Positions 37,353 through 46,905 of a DNA stretch of 64,000 bases are shown here, in pieces. This stretch comes from Chitinophaga niastensis (lineage in GTDB: Bacteria; Bacteroidota; Bacteroidia; Chitinophagales; Chitinophagaceae). The notes beneath the pieces were generated by a model. That model saw nothing but the letters and a program-made list of their open reading frames with translations, had not been told where the DNA came from and made no database searches. Each line of letters starts with the position of its first letter. The stretch's first letter is position 1. A program made the position numbers and the translations under genes. The DNA is taken from positions 186,001 through 250,000 of the forward strand of contig NZ_PYAW01000004.1 of the NCBI RefSeq assembly GCF_003014755.1, written 5' to 3'.

Positions 37353-37940
37353 ATGAAAATATATACTAAAAAAGGGGACAAGGGTACCACTGCTTTGTTT
37401 GGTGGTTCACGCGTATTCAAAGATGATACCCGCGTAAATTGTTACGGCACCCTGGATGAAGTAAATTCTACCATCGGATTGCTGCGCTCAAAGCTGGGGA
37501 ACGAACATCCCTGGCAGCTTAACCTGCATCGTATTCAGAAAGATATGATGGATATGATGTCGCACCTGGCACGTCCTTCCGACTGCAAAAAAGAAAACCC
37601 CAATCCCAAACCGGTAGATGGTGCTACCTTCTGCGAGGAATGGATTGATGAGCTGGAAGCAGCCATCACCAGCGCATCCGACTATTTCCTGCTACCCGGT
37701 GGAAATGAAATTTCCTCACTCTGCCATGTAGTCCGTACCCAAATGCGCCGCGGAGAAAGATTGCTGGTAACCTTAATGAAAGAAGATACGATCGAAGATT
37801 ACATACCTGCTTACATCAACCGGTTATCGGACCTTTTCTTTATCCTGGCCCGTGCAGAAATGGATAAAGCAGGTGTGGCAGAAGAAAAATGGCAATTGTT
37901 TCTCTACAAAAGAAAAAAAACAGCTACGCCAAACGAATAA
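37353..37940 (+). CDS. PduO-type ATP:cob(I)alamin adenosyltransferase
   Basis: 195 aa. IYTKKGDKGTTALFGGSRV is the ATP-binding N-terminal signature, with YGTLDEVNSTIGLLRSK and the C-terminal NRLSDLFFILARAEM. The enzyme attaches the 5'-deoxyadenosyl group to Co(I) corrinoid. It sits 12 nt after the VWA gene. It is unrelated to the CobA/BtuR family that carries out the same reaction elsewhere. Confidence 0.94.
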   Translation: MKIYTKKGDKGTTALFGGSRVFKDDTRVNCYGTLDEVNSTIGLLRSKLGNEHPWQLNLHRIQKDMMDMMSHLARPSDCKKENPNPKPVDGATFCEEWIDELEAAITSASDYFLLPGGNEISSLCHVVRTQMRRGERLLVTLMKEDTIEDYIPAYINRLSDLFFILARAEMDKAGVAEEKWQLFLYKRKKTATPNE

Positions 37941-37980
37941 AAAATTCATCTCTACACTAATAACTAATTAAAATAATTCA

Positions 37981-39009
37981 ATGAAAAAGGTACCTGTAAC
38001 TATTATCACCGGCTTCCTGGGTTCCGGTAAAACAACCCTGATCAGCCACCTGCTGCGCAATAATCAAGGCCGCCGTTTGGCCGTGATTGTAAACGAATTT
38101 GGCGCCATGGGCATCGACGGTGACCTTATCCGCACCTGTTGCGAAAATGAAGAAGATATTGTAGAGCTCAACAACGGCTGTCTGTGCTGCACGGTGCAGG
38201 AAGAGTTTCTGCCCACTATGCTGCAACTGATGGACCGTAAGGAAAACATTGATCACATCATCATTGAAACTTCCGGTCTTGCTTTACCTAAACCGCTGCT
38301 GCATGCTTTCAACTGGCCTGATCTGAAACCACAAATCACAGTAGATGCAGTGATCACTGTAGTAGATGCCGTAGGACAAGCTACCGGTGAAATCTGTAAC
38401 CGCGAGCTGGTACAGGCGCAACGGGAAGCAGATGATAGCCTGGATCATGAAACACCTATCGAAGAATTATTCGAAGATCAGCTCTCCTGCGCCGACCTGG
38501 TAGTGATGACCAAAGCCGATCTGATCAATGCAGAAGAATTTGAACAGGTGAAAAATATCATCAGCAAGGAATTACGTGCAGGCGTTAAGGTTATTGCAGC
38601 CACTAAAGGCGCTATTGACCCGGGCGTGTTGCTGGGCATCGGTGCTGCAGCAGAAAATGATGTAGATAACCGCCATTCCCACCATGAGGAAGATCATGCC
38701 AGTGGCCAGGATCATCACCATCATGATGAAGATATCCAATCATTTATAGTGGATATAACGGTACCGCATACACCGGAATCACTGGTGAAAAAGTGCACAG
38801 CGTTAGTATCTGCCCATGAGATCTATCGCATCAAAGGATTTATTGATGTTCCTGGCAAACCTATGCGCATGGTATTCCAGGGCGTTTCACACCGCTTTGA
38901 TCACTACTTCGACCGTGCCTGGAGAACCAACGAAACCAGAAAAACATCGCTGGTAGTTATTGGCCACGAACTGGATGAAGCGGCAATTGCAGCGGCATTA
39001 AACGCGTAA
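37981..39009 (+). CDS. cobW: CobW-family GTP-dependent metallochaperone
   Basis: 342 aa. Walker A GFLGSGKTT, the metal-binding motif GCLCC (CxCC), ETSGLALPKPLL and the GTP-specificity motif MTKADL are all present. A His-rich linker (HSHHEED and DHHHHDED near 228-250) joins the COG0523 GTPase domain to the CobW C-terminal domain. Relatives deliver Co2+ to cobaltochelatase. Position directly upstream of cobN supports that role. Confidence 0.93.
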   Translation: MKKVPVTIITGFLGSGKTTLISHLLRNNQGRRLAVIVNEFGAMGIDGDLIRTCCENEEDIVELNNGCLCCTVQEEFLPTMLQLMDRKENIDHIIIETSGLALPKPLLHAFNWPDLKPQITVDAVITVVDAVGQATGEICNRELVQAQREADDSLDHETPIEELFEDQLSCADLVVMTKADLINAEEFEQVKNIISKELRAGVKVIAATKGAIDPGVLLGIGAAAENDVDNRHSHHEEDHASGQDHHHHDEDIQSFIVDITVPHTPESLVKKCTALVSAHEIYRIKGFIDVPGKPMRMVFQGVSHRFDHYFDRAWRTNETRKTSLVVIGHELDEAAIAAALNA

Positions 39010-39010
39010 A

Positions 39011-39212
39011 GGAAGGCCTTAGGCCTTTGTCTTTCTCATGATTAGACTGATTAAGATGATTTTTCTGATTTTATTTTCTTTTTAAAAATATCCAAATCAG
39101 ATCTCAGCAGGATTAATGAAATGAGATTTGAATCATTATAAGTAAAAAATAAAATCAGAAAAATCATCTTAATCAGTCTAATCATGAGAAAGACAAAGGC
39201 CGAAGGCCTTCC
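39011..39212. repeat. Palindromic element B between cobW and cobN
   Basis: Arms 39011-39075 and 39148-39212 are reverse complements at 64 of 65 positions, separated by 72 nt. The arm carries GATT units at 9-nt spacing (GATTAGACT, GATTAAGAT) like other family members but with its own variant sequence. The outer tip is GGAAGGCCTTAGGCCTT. It fills the 239-nt gap between two co-directional genes. In operon mRNA it would fold into a long stem, possibly ending or processing the transcript before cobN. Confidence 0.9.
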
Positions 39213-39248
39213 CCTCCGCACTTTTATTTTACTTTAGCACCTCCTCCC

Positions 39249-42200
39249 ATGCACCTGATCGCAACCATCCCCGGCGGCTGGAACCCTAACAACGAAGGCG
39301 TTTTTATGGTAGAACAGCAACCCGGCGATATCATATTTCTGTCTTCCGCAGACACCGAAATTCATGCATTGAATGCAGCGTTTCATACGCTGCAACAAAA
39401 GAACGCGGACATTCCCTCGCTTCGCATGGCTAACCTGGTATTTCTGAAGCAGGAATTATCTATCGATCATTATGTGGAAAATGTGATCAGGCATGCAAAG
39501 CTGGTAGTATGCCGTTTGCTGGGTGGTAAAGGCTACTATGCATATCTTGTGGAAACCCTGCGCCATTACTGCGATCAGTGGAACATTCCCGTATTGTTTT
39601 TACCTGGCTACGATGCCCCGGATCTGGAGCTGATGCAATCTTCTTCTGTAGATATAACGGTAACGGATATAGTATGGAAATATTTTTCTGCCGGCGGACC
39701 GCAAAACCTGCAGAGCTGCCTCCAATACCTATGGCATCACTTTTTACATCGCCCGGAAACATACGCCCCTCCGTCTTTTTTACCGGAACTGTTCATTGCG
39801 TTGCCAGGTCATGAAATGATGAACAGGGCCGCTTTTGCAGCGATTGCTGATGTTACGTTGCCATTAGTACCATTGATTGTCTACAAAACACATTATATCG
39901 CCGGCAATACAGCGCCGGTGCAGGTGCTGTGCCAGGAGCTGAAGGAACGCGGGTTACAGCCTATGCCGGTATATGTATCCAATTTGCGGGATACAGCTAT
40001 GCTGGAAGAAGTATACCGGTTTATTACGGCAGATGAAACGGTATCACCTGCGGTAATCCTCAATACAACCAGCTTCTCCACCAAATCATTAAGTGATGAT
40101 GAGGCGGAAGATCAGTTCATATTTACACGTTTAGGCGTTCCAGTTATACAGGCTATTTTTGCCTCCTGTACCCTCGAACAGTGGCAGGACGGCCTATTCG
40201 GATTACCACCTACTGATGTGGCCATCAATATTGCCTTGCCGGAAATGGATGGACGTATCATCGGCACCGCAGTTTCTTTTAAGGCCGATGATGGCCGTGA
40301 TCCGCTGACAGATTCCAATATAGTAGCTTATAGGGCCTATGAGCCTGGTTGCAGCAGGGTAGTGGAGATGGCAGCAAACTGGATAAAGTTGCAGCAAACA
40401 GAAAATGCGGCAAAAAAAATTGCGCTGATCATGCCTAACTATCCTAACAAAGATAGCCGGTTGGCCAATGGAGTAGGGTTGGACACACCTGCCAGCATAA
40501 CCGCTATTCTGGCGGCACTGCGGGGGCAGGCGTATCTAACTGGTACGTATATACCGGAAAATAGCGCAGCATTGATGGAGATGCTTACGCACTATATTAC
40601 CAATGATACTAGTACTTTTTTTAATCGCCCTTACCAGGTATTCCTGGAAGAAGAAATTTTTATGCAGTGGTATGAAGGCATATCCGCTGAACTCAAAAAC
40701 CGGGTAGAATCCCAGTGGGGGCAGCCCGCAGACGCTTCCTGTTACCAGGACGGACGTTTTGTATTACCGGGTTGTATGCTGGGAAACATCTTCGTAAGTA
40801 TACAGCCTGCAAGAGGGTACAACAGTGACCCTAAAAGTATTTACCACAGCCCGGACCTGCCGCCAACTTTCGACTACCTCGCTTTCTATTGCTGGCTGCA
40901 TCACGCTTTTAAAGCAGATGCAGTGGTACATACCGGCAAACATGGCAACCTGGAATGGTTACCTGGAAAAAGTGTAGCACTGAATCCGGACACTTGTTTC
41001 CCTGCTGCTTTGTTTCCGTCGTTGCCACATTTTTATCCGTTCATCATCAACGATCCCGGCGAGGGCACACAGGCCAAACGCCGTAATCATGCGGTGATCA
41101 TTGATCACCTGGTACCACCCATGGCCAGGGCAGAAAGCTTTGGTGCATTAGCTAAGCTGGAACAACTGGTGGACGAATATTACGAGGCGGCGAGCCTGGA
41201 TGTACGCCGTGCTACGCTGATACGCACCAGCATCCGTGAACTGGTGAAACAGGAGCATCTGCTCACCGATCTGCAAACGGATGGTAAAGATATTGATGAG
41301 CTGTTACTTAAACTGGACGCCTACCTCTGTGAACTAAAAGAATCCCAGATCCGCGACGGGCTCCATATTTTCGGACAGGTACCTGCCGGTGAACAGCTGT
41401 GTAGCTTACTGGTGGCTTTGCACCGCCTGCCAGGATATGGCGTACCAGGCATCACCCAGGCCATCGCAACAGATCTGCAATTCTCTTTTGATCCCATTAA
41501 TTGCGAGTATGCTTCAACGTTAGACCGGGAGATAAATAATACTTTTTGCCGGACGATTGGGGATGGGGTAGAAGCCATGGAAGTCATGGCGATGGCTTAT
41601 GTACAGCAAATTGTAGCAGGAATATTTCCGGCAGCCGGACCCGCCACCACCTATGTATTACAGCGCCTGCAACAGGATACCTTACCCCGCGTGGCGGCTA
41701 CCACAGATGAAATCATCAACCTGCTAAAGGGTCTGTCCGGTCGTTATGTGCCATCCGGTGCTTCGGGGGCGCCCACCCGTGGCCGTGTAACCATTCTGCC
41801 TACCGGTCGCAATTTTTATTCTGTGGATGTACGCAGTATTCCCACTGAAACTGCCTGGCGCCTGGGACAAAAAAGTGCGCAGCTGCTGATAGACCGCTAC
41901 CTGCAGGAACACGGGGAGTATCCAAAACGTATAGGCTTGTCCGTATGGGGCACTGCAACCATGCGTACCGGTGGTGATGACCTGGCGCAAGCCTTTGCCC
42001 TTATGGGTGTACGACCGGTATGGCAAAGTGTTGGCAGACGTGTAACAGACTTTGAGGTGATCTCTCTCATTGAACTGAGACGGCCTCGCATAGATGTTAC
42101 CTTGCGCATCTCCGGCTTCTTCCGCGATGCTTTTCCGGATATGATCTCTCTCTTCAACGCCGTGGTAGCACGTTTAACGCAGTTAGAAGAATCTCCGGAA

Positions 42201-42992
42201 GATAACCCTATCCGTGCGCAGTACCTGCAGGAAAAAAATGACTGGGAGCAAAAAGGATTAGCACCTGAAAAAGCAGCCGAGTGGGCTTCTTACCGTGTAT
42301 TCGGTTCCAAGCCAGGTGCATACGGGGCCGGCTTACAGGCACTCATCGATGAAAAAAACTGGACCACCCGTGAGGATCTTGCCCTTGTATATATGAACTG
42401 GAGCGCCTATGCTTATAATGGCCGCCAACAGGGTGTTTCGGCTTATGAGCCTTTTAAGCAGCGACTATCCAACATCCAGGTGGTCATGCATAACCAGGAT
42501 AACCGGGAACACGATATCCTCGACTCTGACGACTACTACCAGTTTCATGGTGGTATGGCCAATGCTATTGAACAGGTTACCGGCACGCAGCCAGCCATGT
42601 ATTTCGGCGACCATTCCCGCCCCGAAAATCCACGCGTAAAAACACTGAAAGAAGAATTACTCAAAGTATACCGCTCCCGCGTTATCAATGAAAAGTGGAT
42701 GAGCGGCATGCGCCGTCATGGCTATAAAGGCGCCTTTGAAATGGCCGCCACTATGGACTATCTCTTTGCCTACAGTGCCACCACCGTCCTGGTAGATGAT
42801 TTTATGTATGAAGGCATTACGCAGGCCTATTTATTTGATGATAATAACCGCGAGTTCCTGCAACAAACCAACCCCCATGCCTTACAGGATATGACCGCAC
42901 GTATGCTGGAAGCCATGCAGCGCGGGCTATGGCAGCAACCGGCGGAAGAAACCAAAGAGCGGTTAACAGGCATGTTTTTACAGCAGGAATAA
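39249..42992 (+). CDS. cobN: Cobaltochelatase large subunit CobN
   Basis: 1247 aa, the usual size of CobN/BchH proteins. VHTGKHGNLEWLPGKSVAL, FIINDPGEGTQAKRR, SGRYVPSGASGAPTRGR, GLSVWGTATMRTGGDDLAQ and FRDAFPDMISLFNAV are family motifs. It binds the tetrapyrrole and metal and, with the ChlI- and ChlD-like partners upstream, is expected to insert cobalt. It coexists with CbiX, CbiD and CbiG, which imply cobalt is already inserted early. Its true substrate is therefore uncertain. It follows palindromic element B. Confidence 0.93.
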   Translation: MHLIATIPGGWNPNNEGVFMVEQQPGDIIFLSSADTEIHALNAAFHTLQQKNADIPSLRMANLVFLKQELSIDHYVENVIRHAKLVVCRLLGGKGYYAYLVETLRHYCDQWNIPVLFLPGYDAPDLELMQSSSVDITVTDIVWKYFSAGGPQNLQSCLQYLWHHFLHRPETYAPPSFLPELFIALPGHEMMNRAAFAAIADVTLPLVPLIVYKTHYIAGNTAPVQVLCQELKERGLQPMPVYVSNLRDTAMLEEVYRFITADETVSPAVILNTTSFSTKSLSDDEAEDQFIFTRLGVPVIQAIFASCTLEQWQDGLFGLPPTDVAINIALPEMDGRIIGTAVSFKADDGRDPLTDSNIVAYRAYEPGCSRVVEMAANWIKLQQTENAAKKIALIMPNYPNKDSRLANGVGLDTPASITAILAALRGQAYLTGTYIPENSAALMEMLTHYITNDTSTFFNRPYQVFLEEEIFMQWYEGISAELKNRVESQWGQPADASCYQDGRFVLPGCMLGNIFVSIQPARGYNSDPKSIYHSPDLPPTFDYLAFYCWLHHAFKADAVVHTGKHGNLEWLPGKSVALNPDTCFPAALFPSLPHFYPFIINDPGEGTQAKRRNHAVIIDHLVPPMARAESFGALAKLEQLVDEYYEAASLDVRRATLIRTSIRELVKQEHLLTDLQTDGKDIDELLLKLDAYLCELKESQIRDGLHIFGQVPAGEQLCSLLVALHRLPGYGVPGITQAIATDLQFSFDPINCEYASTLDREINNTFCRTIGDGVEAMEVMAMAYVQQIVAGIFPAAGPATTYVLQRLQQDTLPRVAATTDEIINLLKGLSGRYVPSGASGAPTRGRVTILPTGRNFYSVDVRSIPTETAWRLGQKSAQLLIDRYLQEHGEYPKRIGLSVWGTATMRTGGDDLAQAFALMGVRPVWQSVGRRVTDFEVISLIELRRPRIDVTLRISGFFRDAFPDMISLFNAVVARLTQLEESPEDNPIRAQYLQEKNDWEQKGLAPEKAAEWASYRVFGSKPGAYGAGLQALIDEKNWTTREDLALVYMNWSAYAYNGRQQGVSAYEPFKQRLSNIQVVMHNQDNREHDILDSDDYYQFHGGMANAIEQVTGTQPAMYFGDHSRPENPRVKTLKEELLKVYRSRVINEKWMSGMRRHGYKGAFEMAATMDYLFAYSATTVLVDDFMYEGITQAYLFDDNNREFLQQTNPHALQDMTARMLEAMQRGLWQQPAEETKERLTGMFLQQE

Positions 42993-43000
42993 TAATATAA

Positions 43001-43090
43001 CACCCATCAGGGTAATCCTTTAAATCTGTTAAATCCTGGTTCAGACAACCTTCGCTCATCAGGATAATCATATTAATCATAATAATCACT
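43001..43090. repeat. Solo-arm element C downstream of cobN
   Basis: The sequence CACCCATCAGGGTAATCC, then AATCCTGGTTCAGACA and CGCTCATCAGGATAATCAT, matches the right arms of elements A, E and G, with AATC at 9-nt spacing. No matching left arm is present, so it is a one-armed relic or a degraded copy. A candidate promoter for the next gene follows: TTTG at 43101 and TATATTGT at 43125, 20 nt apart, the second being a weak match. Confidence 0.75.
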
Positions 43091-43204
43091 GGTAAAAAAA
43101 TTTGTTTACATATATTAAAATCACTATATTGTAGTACCTCTCTTTGCCAACAAGAGGCCAATAAACCTGGATATTTTTAATAAAACCTAAACCTAAACAC
43201 AACC

Positions 43205-43513
43205 GTGAATCTGCTACTATTAAGTTTGCTTGCCGCCGTAGGAGTATGGCTGCTAATCTTCCTGTACAGAAGTAATAACCGCAAAAGATCAGAATTGCTC
43301 CTCCCTGTCAGACCCGCCAGTATTGTTAAAATCCATAGCTACAAATCCTTTGGTATTATTGCTACCGTAAGGTTCCAGTATGACTTAACACCGCAAATCG
43401 GAGATCGTTTGCACGAGGACGGGAATATCTATAAAATCACCGGTGTGGTATTTTCTGATTCAAAGCAGGAGCAGCCAAAAGAAACCTGGGACTGCAGGCT
43501 GGTTAAAATTTAA
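43205..43513 (+). CDS. Small membrane-anchored protein of unknown function
   Basis: 102 aa from a GTG start. One N-terminal hydrophobic helix (LLLLSLLAAVGVWLLIFLY) is followed by a ~75-residue soluble domain rich in alternating hydrophobic residues (SIVKIHSYKSFGIIATVRF), probably beta-rich. I recognise no family. It is the first of three short genes closely spaced on the plus strand after cobN (4 nt to the next). Confidence 0.55.
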   Translation: MNLLLLSLLAAVGVWLLIFLYRSNNRKRSELLLPVRPASIVKIHSYKSFGIIATVRFQYDLTPQIGDRLHEDGNIYKITGVVFSDSKQEQPKETWDCRLVKI

Positions 43514-43517
43514 AGGT

Positions 43518-43802
43518 ATGGAATACCTCAAAGTATCCTGGTTACATGAATTTGATGATGAACCAGCGATACTGTATAGTGAAATTGATGCGCAACGCTT
43601 CGAAAACCGGAAGATCGAAATTTATCCTGATGGTAGCTTTGGGATCGCAAATAGTAATTTTCATTTTGGCGGTACAGCCCTTTCAGATACAGTAATGCCA
43701 AACATAGAAGAGATAAGTGAAGATAAACTGTTCATCCCGGAGATGATTTCCCGCGAAGAATTTGAATTAATGTGGAACCGCTACTATTATTTTCTCTCCT
43801 GA
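43518..43802 (+). CDS. Small protein, DUF6881-like
   Basis: 94 aa from the ATG at 43518, which avoids a 71-nt overlap that the longer frame would need. The start MEYLKVSWLHEFDDEPAILY, then RKIEIYPDGSFGIA and a C-terminal REEFELMWNRYY, resembles the DUF6881 family of small soluble proteins. Function unknown. Proteins of this size and arrangement can be immunity proteins, but no toxin gene is nearby. Confidence 0.7.
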   Translation: MEYLKVSWLHEFDDEPAILYSEIDAQRFENRKIEIYPDGSFGIANSNFHFGGTALSDTVMPNIEEISEDKLFIPEMISREEFELMWNRYYYFLS

Positions 43803-43843
43803 TCTACTGGCCCGCCATTTGCACAAGATCTGAAAAGGATTTT

Positions 43844-44059
43844 ATGAACGCATTTATGATAAAAACACCGGGAGGTCGCTTTTATGTATGGCCTTATTCA
43901 ACCGAACGCTTCATGGTAGACGTAAACGGAGAGGAGGTCATGATGGAAAAAGACGAAGACGGCCACGTACGCGCACCAGGAGCAACCGGCACCGGACACC
44001 GCTTAAACATGCGATTGCTTACCAGTATTGCCGACCAGATTGAGGCGCAAACAGCGTAA
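43844..44059 (+). CDS. Short hypothetical protein
   Basis: 71 aa from the ATG at 43844; a longer frame from 43772 would overlap the previous gene and begins with unrelated hydrophobic residues. Contains KTPGGRFYVWPYSTERFMV and an acidic stretch (EEVMMEKDEDGH). No recognised family. It is probably translated with the two preceding small genes. Confidence 0.5.
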   Translation: MNAFMIKTPGGRFYVWPYSTERFMVDVNGEEVMMEKDEDGHVRAPGATGTGHRLNMRLLTSIADQIEAQTA

Positions 44060-44077
44060 AAAGTCTACAACCTGTGG

Positions 44078-44770
44078 TTATTTGTGGGTCTCAAAAGCAG
44101 ACAGGTACTTATCTATATACGCTTCTTTCGTTTTCGTTTTATACTGCATCACATAGCGGGGATGCTCCAGCGGAATCACTTCTTTGAAAAATTGCTCTTT
44201 TTCATTTAATGCCTGCAGAAAGGCGGCATTTTTGCCGGTACCCATACAGTAACAAACATCACGGCTGATATTCCATGTCAGCTGTTCACGTAAACTACTT
44301 ACAATAAAATCATAAGCCGCTTTTGTCAAAGGGGCACTATCATAATAATTGTAATTCACTTCTTTATCACCCGGCTTTAGCGTTGTGAAACCAAGTGGGC
44401 AAACAGCACTGATATAAAATTGCTGATAGAATTTTTTCACACCACCATAAGCATCAATCACATCATATACAAAAACAGAAGAGGGTTCATGTGTTTTGAG
44501 CCCCTGTATCTCTATGCCACATTTCTCCGACATACGTTTAGTATCCGTGAAAGGCACGCCGGTAGCGCCTGAGCCAAGACGACCAGGATTGATGCCCATG
44601 ATCAGCTGCCTTGGCTTTTTATCATCATAAAACTTTTTATAGAATTGGGTCATGATGTCCATGATGCCCGGCCCTTCTTTAAAAGGGTTCATGACACGTA
44701 TACCTGTGGGCAGCTTGCCCGGAAAATGCAGGTGGCTGTTGAATGATATAATCTGATCCGCTATAGTCAT
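44078..44770 (-). CDS. Uracil-DNA glycosylase superfamily protein, SMUG2-like
   Basis: 230 aa. The first active-site motif appears as MGINPGRLGSGATGVPFTD near 58 and the second as LEHPRYVMQY near 205, the arrangement of SMUG2-type glycosylases common in Bacteroidota. Such enzymes remove uracil or other deaminated bases from DNA. The gene is 23 nt downstream of the hybrid kinase on the same strand but functionally unrelated to it. Confidence 0.85.
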   Translation of the reverse strand: MTIADQIISFNSHLHFPGKLPTGIRVMNPFKEGPGIMDIMTQFYKKFYDDKKPRQLIMGINPGRLGSGATGVPFTDTKRMSEKCGIEIQGLKTHEPSSVFVYDVIDAYGGVKKFYQQFYISAVCPLGFTTLKPGDKEVNYNYYDSAPLTKAAYDFIVSSLREQLTWNISRDVCYCMGTGKNAAFLQALNEKEQFFKEVIPLEHPRYVMQYKTKTKEAYIDKYLSAFETHK

Positions 44771-44793
44771 CCTGCAATTTAATACAAACAGTG

Positions 44794-46905
44794 CTAAACC
44801 AGTTGTCTGTGTGCGGTGATCTTCTCCACGATATCTTCTTCGCGATAAGGCTTCATAATATAATCATTAAGGCCGGAACGGAGGTACAGGGCTATGTCAT
44901 CTTCCAATATATTGCCGGTGATCGCAATAATTGTGATGGACGCCTTCTTTTTGTCGGGGAGTGCACGGATGATGCTGGTTAACACCATGCCGTCCATGCC
45001 GGGTAAATCAATGTCAGTCAGCAGGAAATCGAAAGATTCGCGTTCATACACTTCCAGCGCTTCTTCAGCGGAAGAAACAATGAGATAGGAAGCCTCCATT
45101 CTGTCCAGCATAAGGGCCAGTAATTTCTGATTGAGGATGCTGTCTTCCACTACTAATAATCTTATGCCTGCGGTTACGGAAGCGGCTGTAGGAGTATTAC
45201 TCACGGGTACAATGATTTTTTTGGTGGCAGGTGATGGACTCATCAGCTGGTACCTGATTTCAAAATAAAAGGTAGTGCCTTTGCCAGGAAGACTCTCCAC
45301 ATGTATCTTGCCATTATGAAGATCGATGATCTTTTTGGAGATATGTAAACCTAATCCGCTGCCCTTCTGATAGTTATGATCTCCCTGGGAAAAAGGATCA
45401 AAAATCAAAGGTAGTTCTTTAGGGGAAATGCCAACACCAGTATCTTTTATATTTACCTGCAGCAGATTATTATCACGCATATGGGCGGTTACTGTAATGC
45501 TTCCTTTTTCAGTAAACTTAATAGCATTGGCCACCAGGTTGATCAGCACCTGTTTGAGCCGGAAGGCATCGCCAATAACAAGTAAGGTACTGGGGAAATA
45601 AATATTGGTGATCAACTGCAAAGATTTCATCTCTGCCTGTACCTGCAACGTATTGCTTACTTCTTCAATAGCAGTACGGGGCGCAAATTTTTCCTGCTTC
45701 AATACAGGCTCCACAGATTCCATACGGGTGTAGTCCAGCACATTGTTAACCACCTGTAATAACATCTCGGCAGAATTACGTATAGCCGATACCGTTTCAG
45801 CTGATTTTTCTTTTTCGAGCATGGCGGCATAGCCGAGTAACGACTGCACCGGTGTACGGATTTCATGGCTCATCGTAGCCACAAAATCACTCTTTTGCCT
45901 GGCGAATTTTTCGGCCTGTTGTTTGGCCCGCAACAAGGCCAGGTCATAGCGGTAAAGCCGTATAATGCCATAAATAATTATACCCGCTAAAAGCAGCAGC
46001 AATGGGATCTCCCAGTAACTATGCTCATCTATCCGGTAAAGAGAATGATCAATATCCTGGCTTAGTTGAGAACGTTTCTTATCCGATTCCTCTACTATAT
46101 CCTGCTTCAGTGTGGCCAGGAGATTGAGCAGCCCGCTAAACAGGCGCTCATTGGCCATTACCAGGGCATACTCTTTTTTGTTGAGGTTATTATGACTATT
46201 GGTGGCGTCTTTGATAAACTGGTTATAAGCGTCCTGGATACGCCGCAACTGCGCATTGTTAAATGCTTTGCCGGAATTGTTATTGTCCGCACCATATTTT
46301 ACAATCTTTACCTGCTGACTGGTTTGCACGCCGGACTTGTTGCTGATGGCGTCTTTTAATCGCCCAAACAACTTTTTCTTATGGCCGGTAGTGTTAGCGA
46401 TTACAATAGTATCCACCTGCTGATGTTGCAGCCCAGGCATATTACTCAACTGTTGCAAGGGGAGTGGGGAAGCAGTAGTATCCCATACCTGCGACAATTG
46501 CAGTAAGGAATCCACAAATAACCGGGTTTGTAAAAAGACCTGCGCCTTATGTTCTTTGTCGGCCAGCAGCCCGTTTATTTGCTGTTGTTTTTCCCGGGAT
46601 GCTATAGCTGTATCCAGGTGTGCTGCAATGCTTTTCAACTGCTGCACATAACTATTCAGGTAGTCATGGTCGTAGGTAAGCGTGTAGAAGCGGAAGTTAT
46701 TATCTGCTGCATATAACAGCTGTACTGCCTGATCAATATGACCGGCATCGGTTTTAGTAGCTACCAGGTGTTTTACCCCTATGCTTAATTGATCTGCTGC
46801 ACGTTTTCTCAGAAAAATAATCATGAAAAATGTCATGAGTATGATGACCATTGTAGTGAGCACAGCATAGCGTACAAAGGTTGTTCTTTCTTGGGTTCTA
46901 TACAT
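44794..46905 (-). CDS. Hybrid sensor histidine kinase with C-terminal receiver domain
   Basis: 703 aa. Two membrane helices (about 13-31 and 295-313) flank a ~260-residue periplasmic helical sensor region. The HisKA domain has FVATMSHEIRTPVQSLLGY, the ATPase domain NLVANAIKFTEKG, DTGVGISPKELP and GSGLGLHISKKI. The receiver domain starts LLVVEDSILNQKLLALML with its phospho-acceptor Asp in LLTDIDLPGMDG. No separate output regulator is adjacent, so phosphotransfer to a distant partner is likely. Confidence 0.93.
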   Translation of the reverse strand: MYRTQERTTFVRYAVLTTMVIILMTFFMIIFLRKRAADQLSIGVKHLVATKTDAGHIDQAVQLLYAADNNFRFYTLTYDHDYLNSYVQQLKSIAAHLDTAIASREKQQQINGLLADKEHKAQVFLQTRLFVDSLLQLSQVWDTTASPLPLQQLSNMPGLQHQQVDTIVIANTTGHKKKLFGRLKDAISNKSGVQTSQQVKIVKYGADNNNSGKAFNNAQLRRIQDAYNQFIKDATNSHNNLNKKEYALVMANERLFSGLLNLLATLKQDIVEESDKKRSQLSQDIDHSLYRIDEHSYWEIPLLLLLAGIIIYGIIRLYRYDLALLRAKQQAEKFARQKSDFVATMSHEIRTPVQSLLGYAAMLEKEKSAETVSAIRNSAEMLLQVVNNVLDYTRMESVEPVLKQEKFAPRTAIEEVSNTLQVQAEMKSLQLITNIYFPSTLLVIGDAFRLKQVLINLVANAIKFTEKGSITVTAHMRDNNLLQVNIKDTGVGISPKELPLIFDPFSQGDHNYQKGSGLGLHISKKIIDLHNGKIHVESLPGKGTTFYFEIRYQLMSPSPATKKIIVPVSNTPTAASVTAGIRLLVVEDSILNQKLLALMLDRMEASYLIVSSAEEALEVYERESFDFLLTDIDLPGMDGMVLTSIIRALPDKKKASITIIAITGNILEDDIALYLRSGLNDYIMKPYREEDIVEKITAHRQLV

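Noticed and set aside
42993..43204. A second B12 riboswitch near cobN
   Set aside because: No B12 box or AAGGGAA core is present here; the sequence is a repeat arm plus an AT-rich promoter-like stretch.
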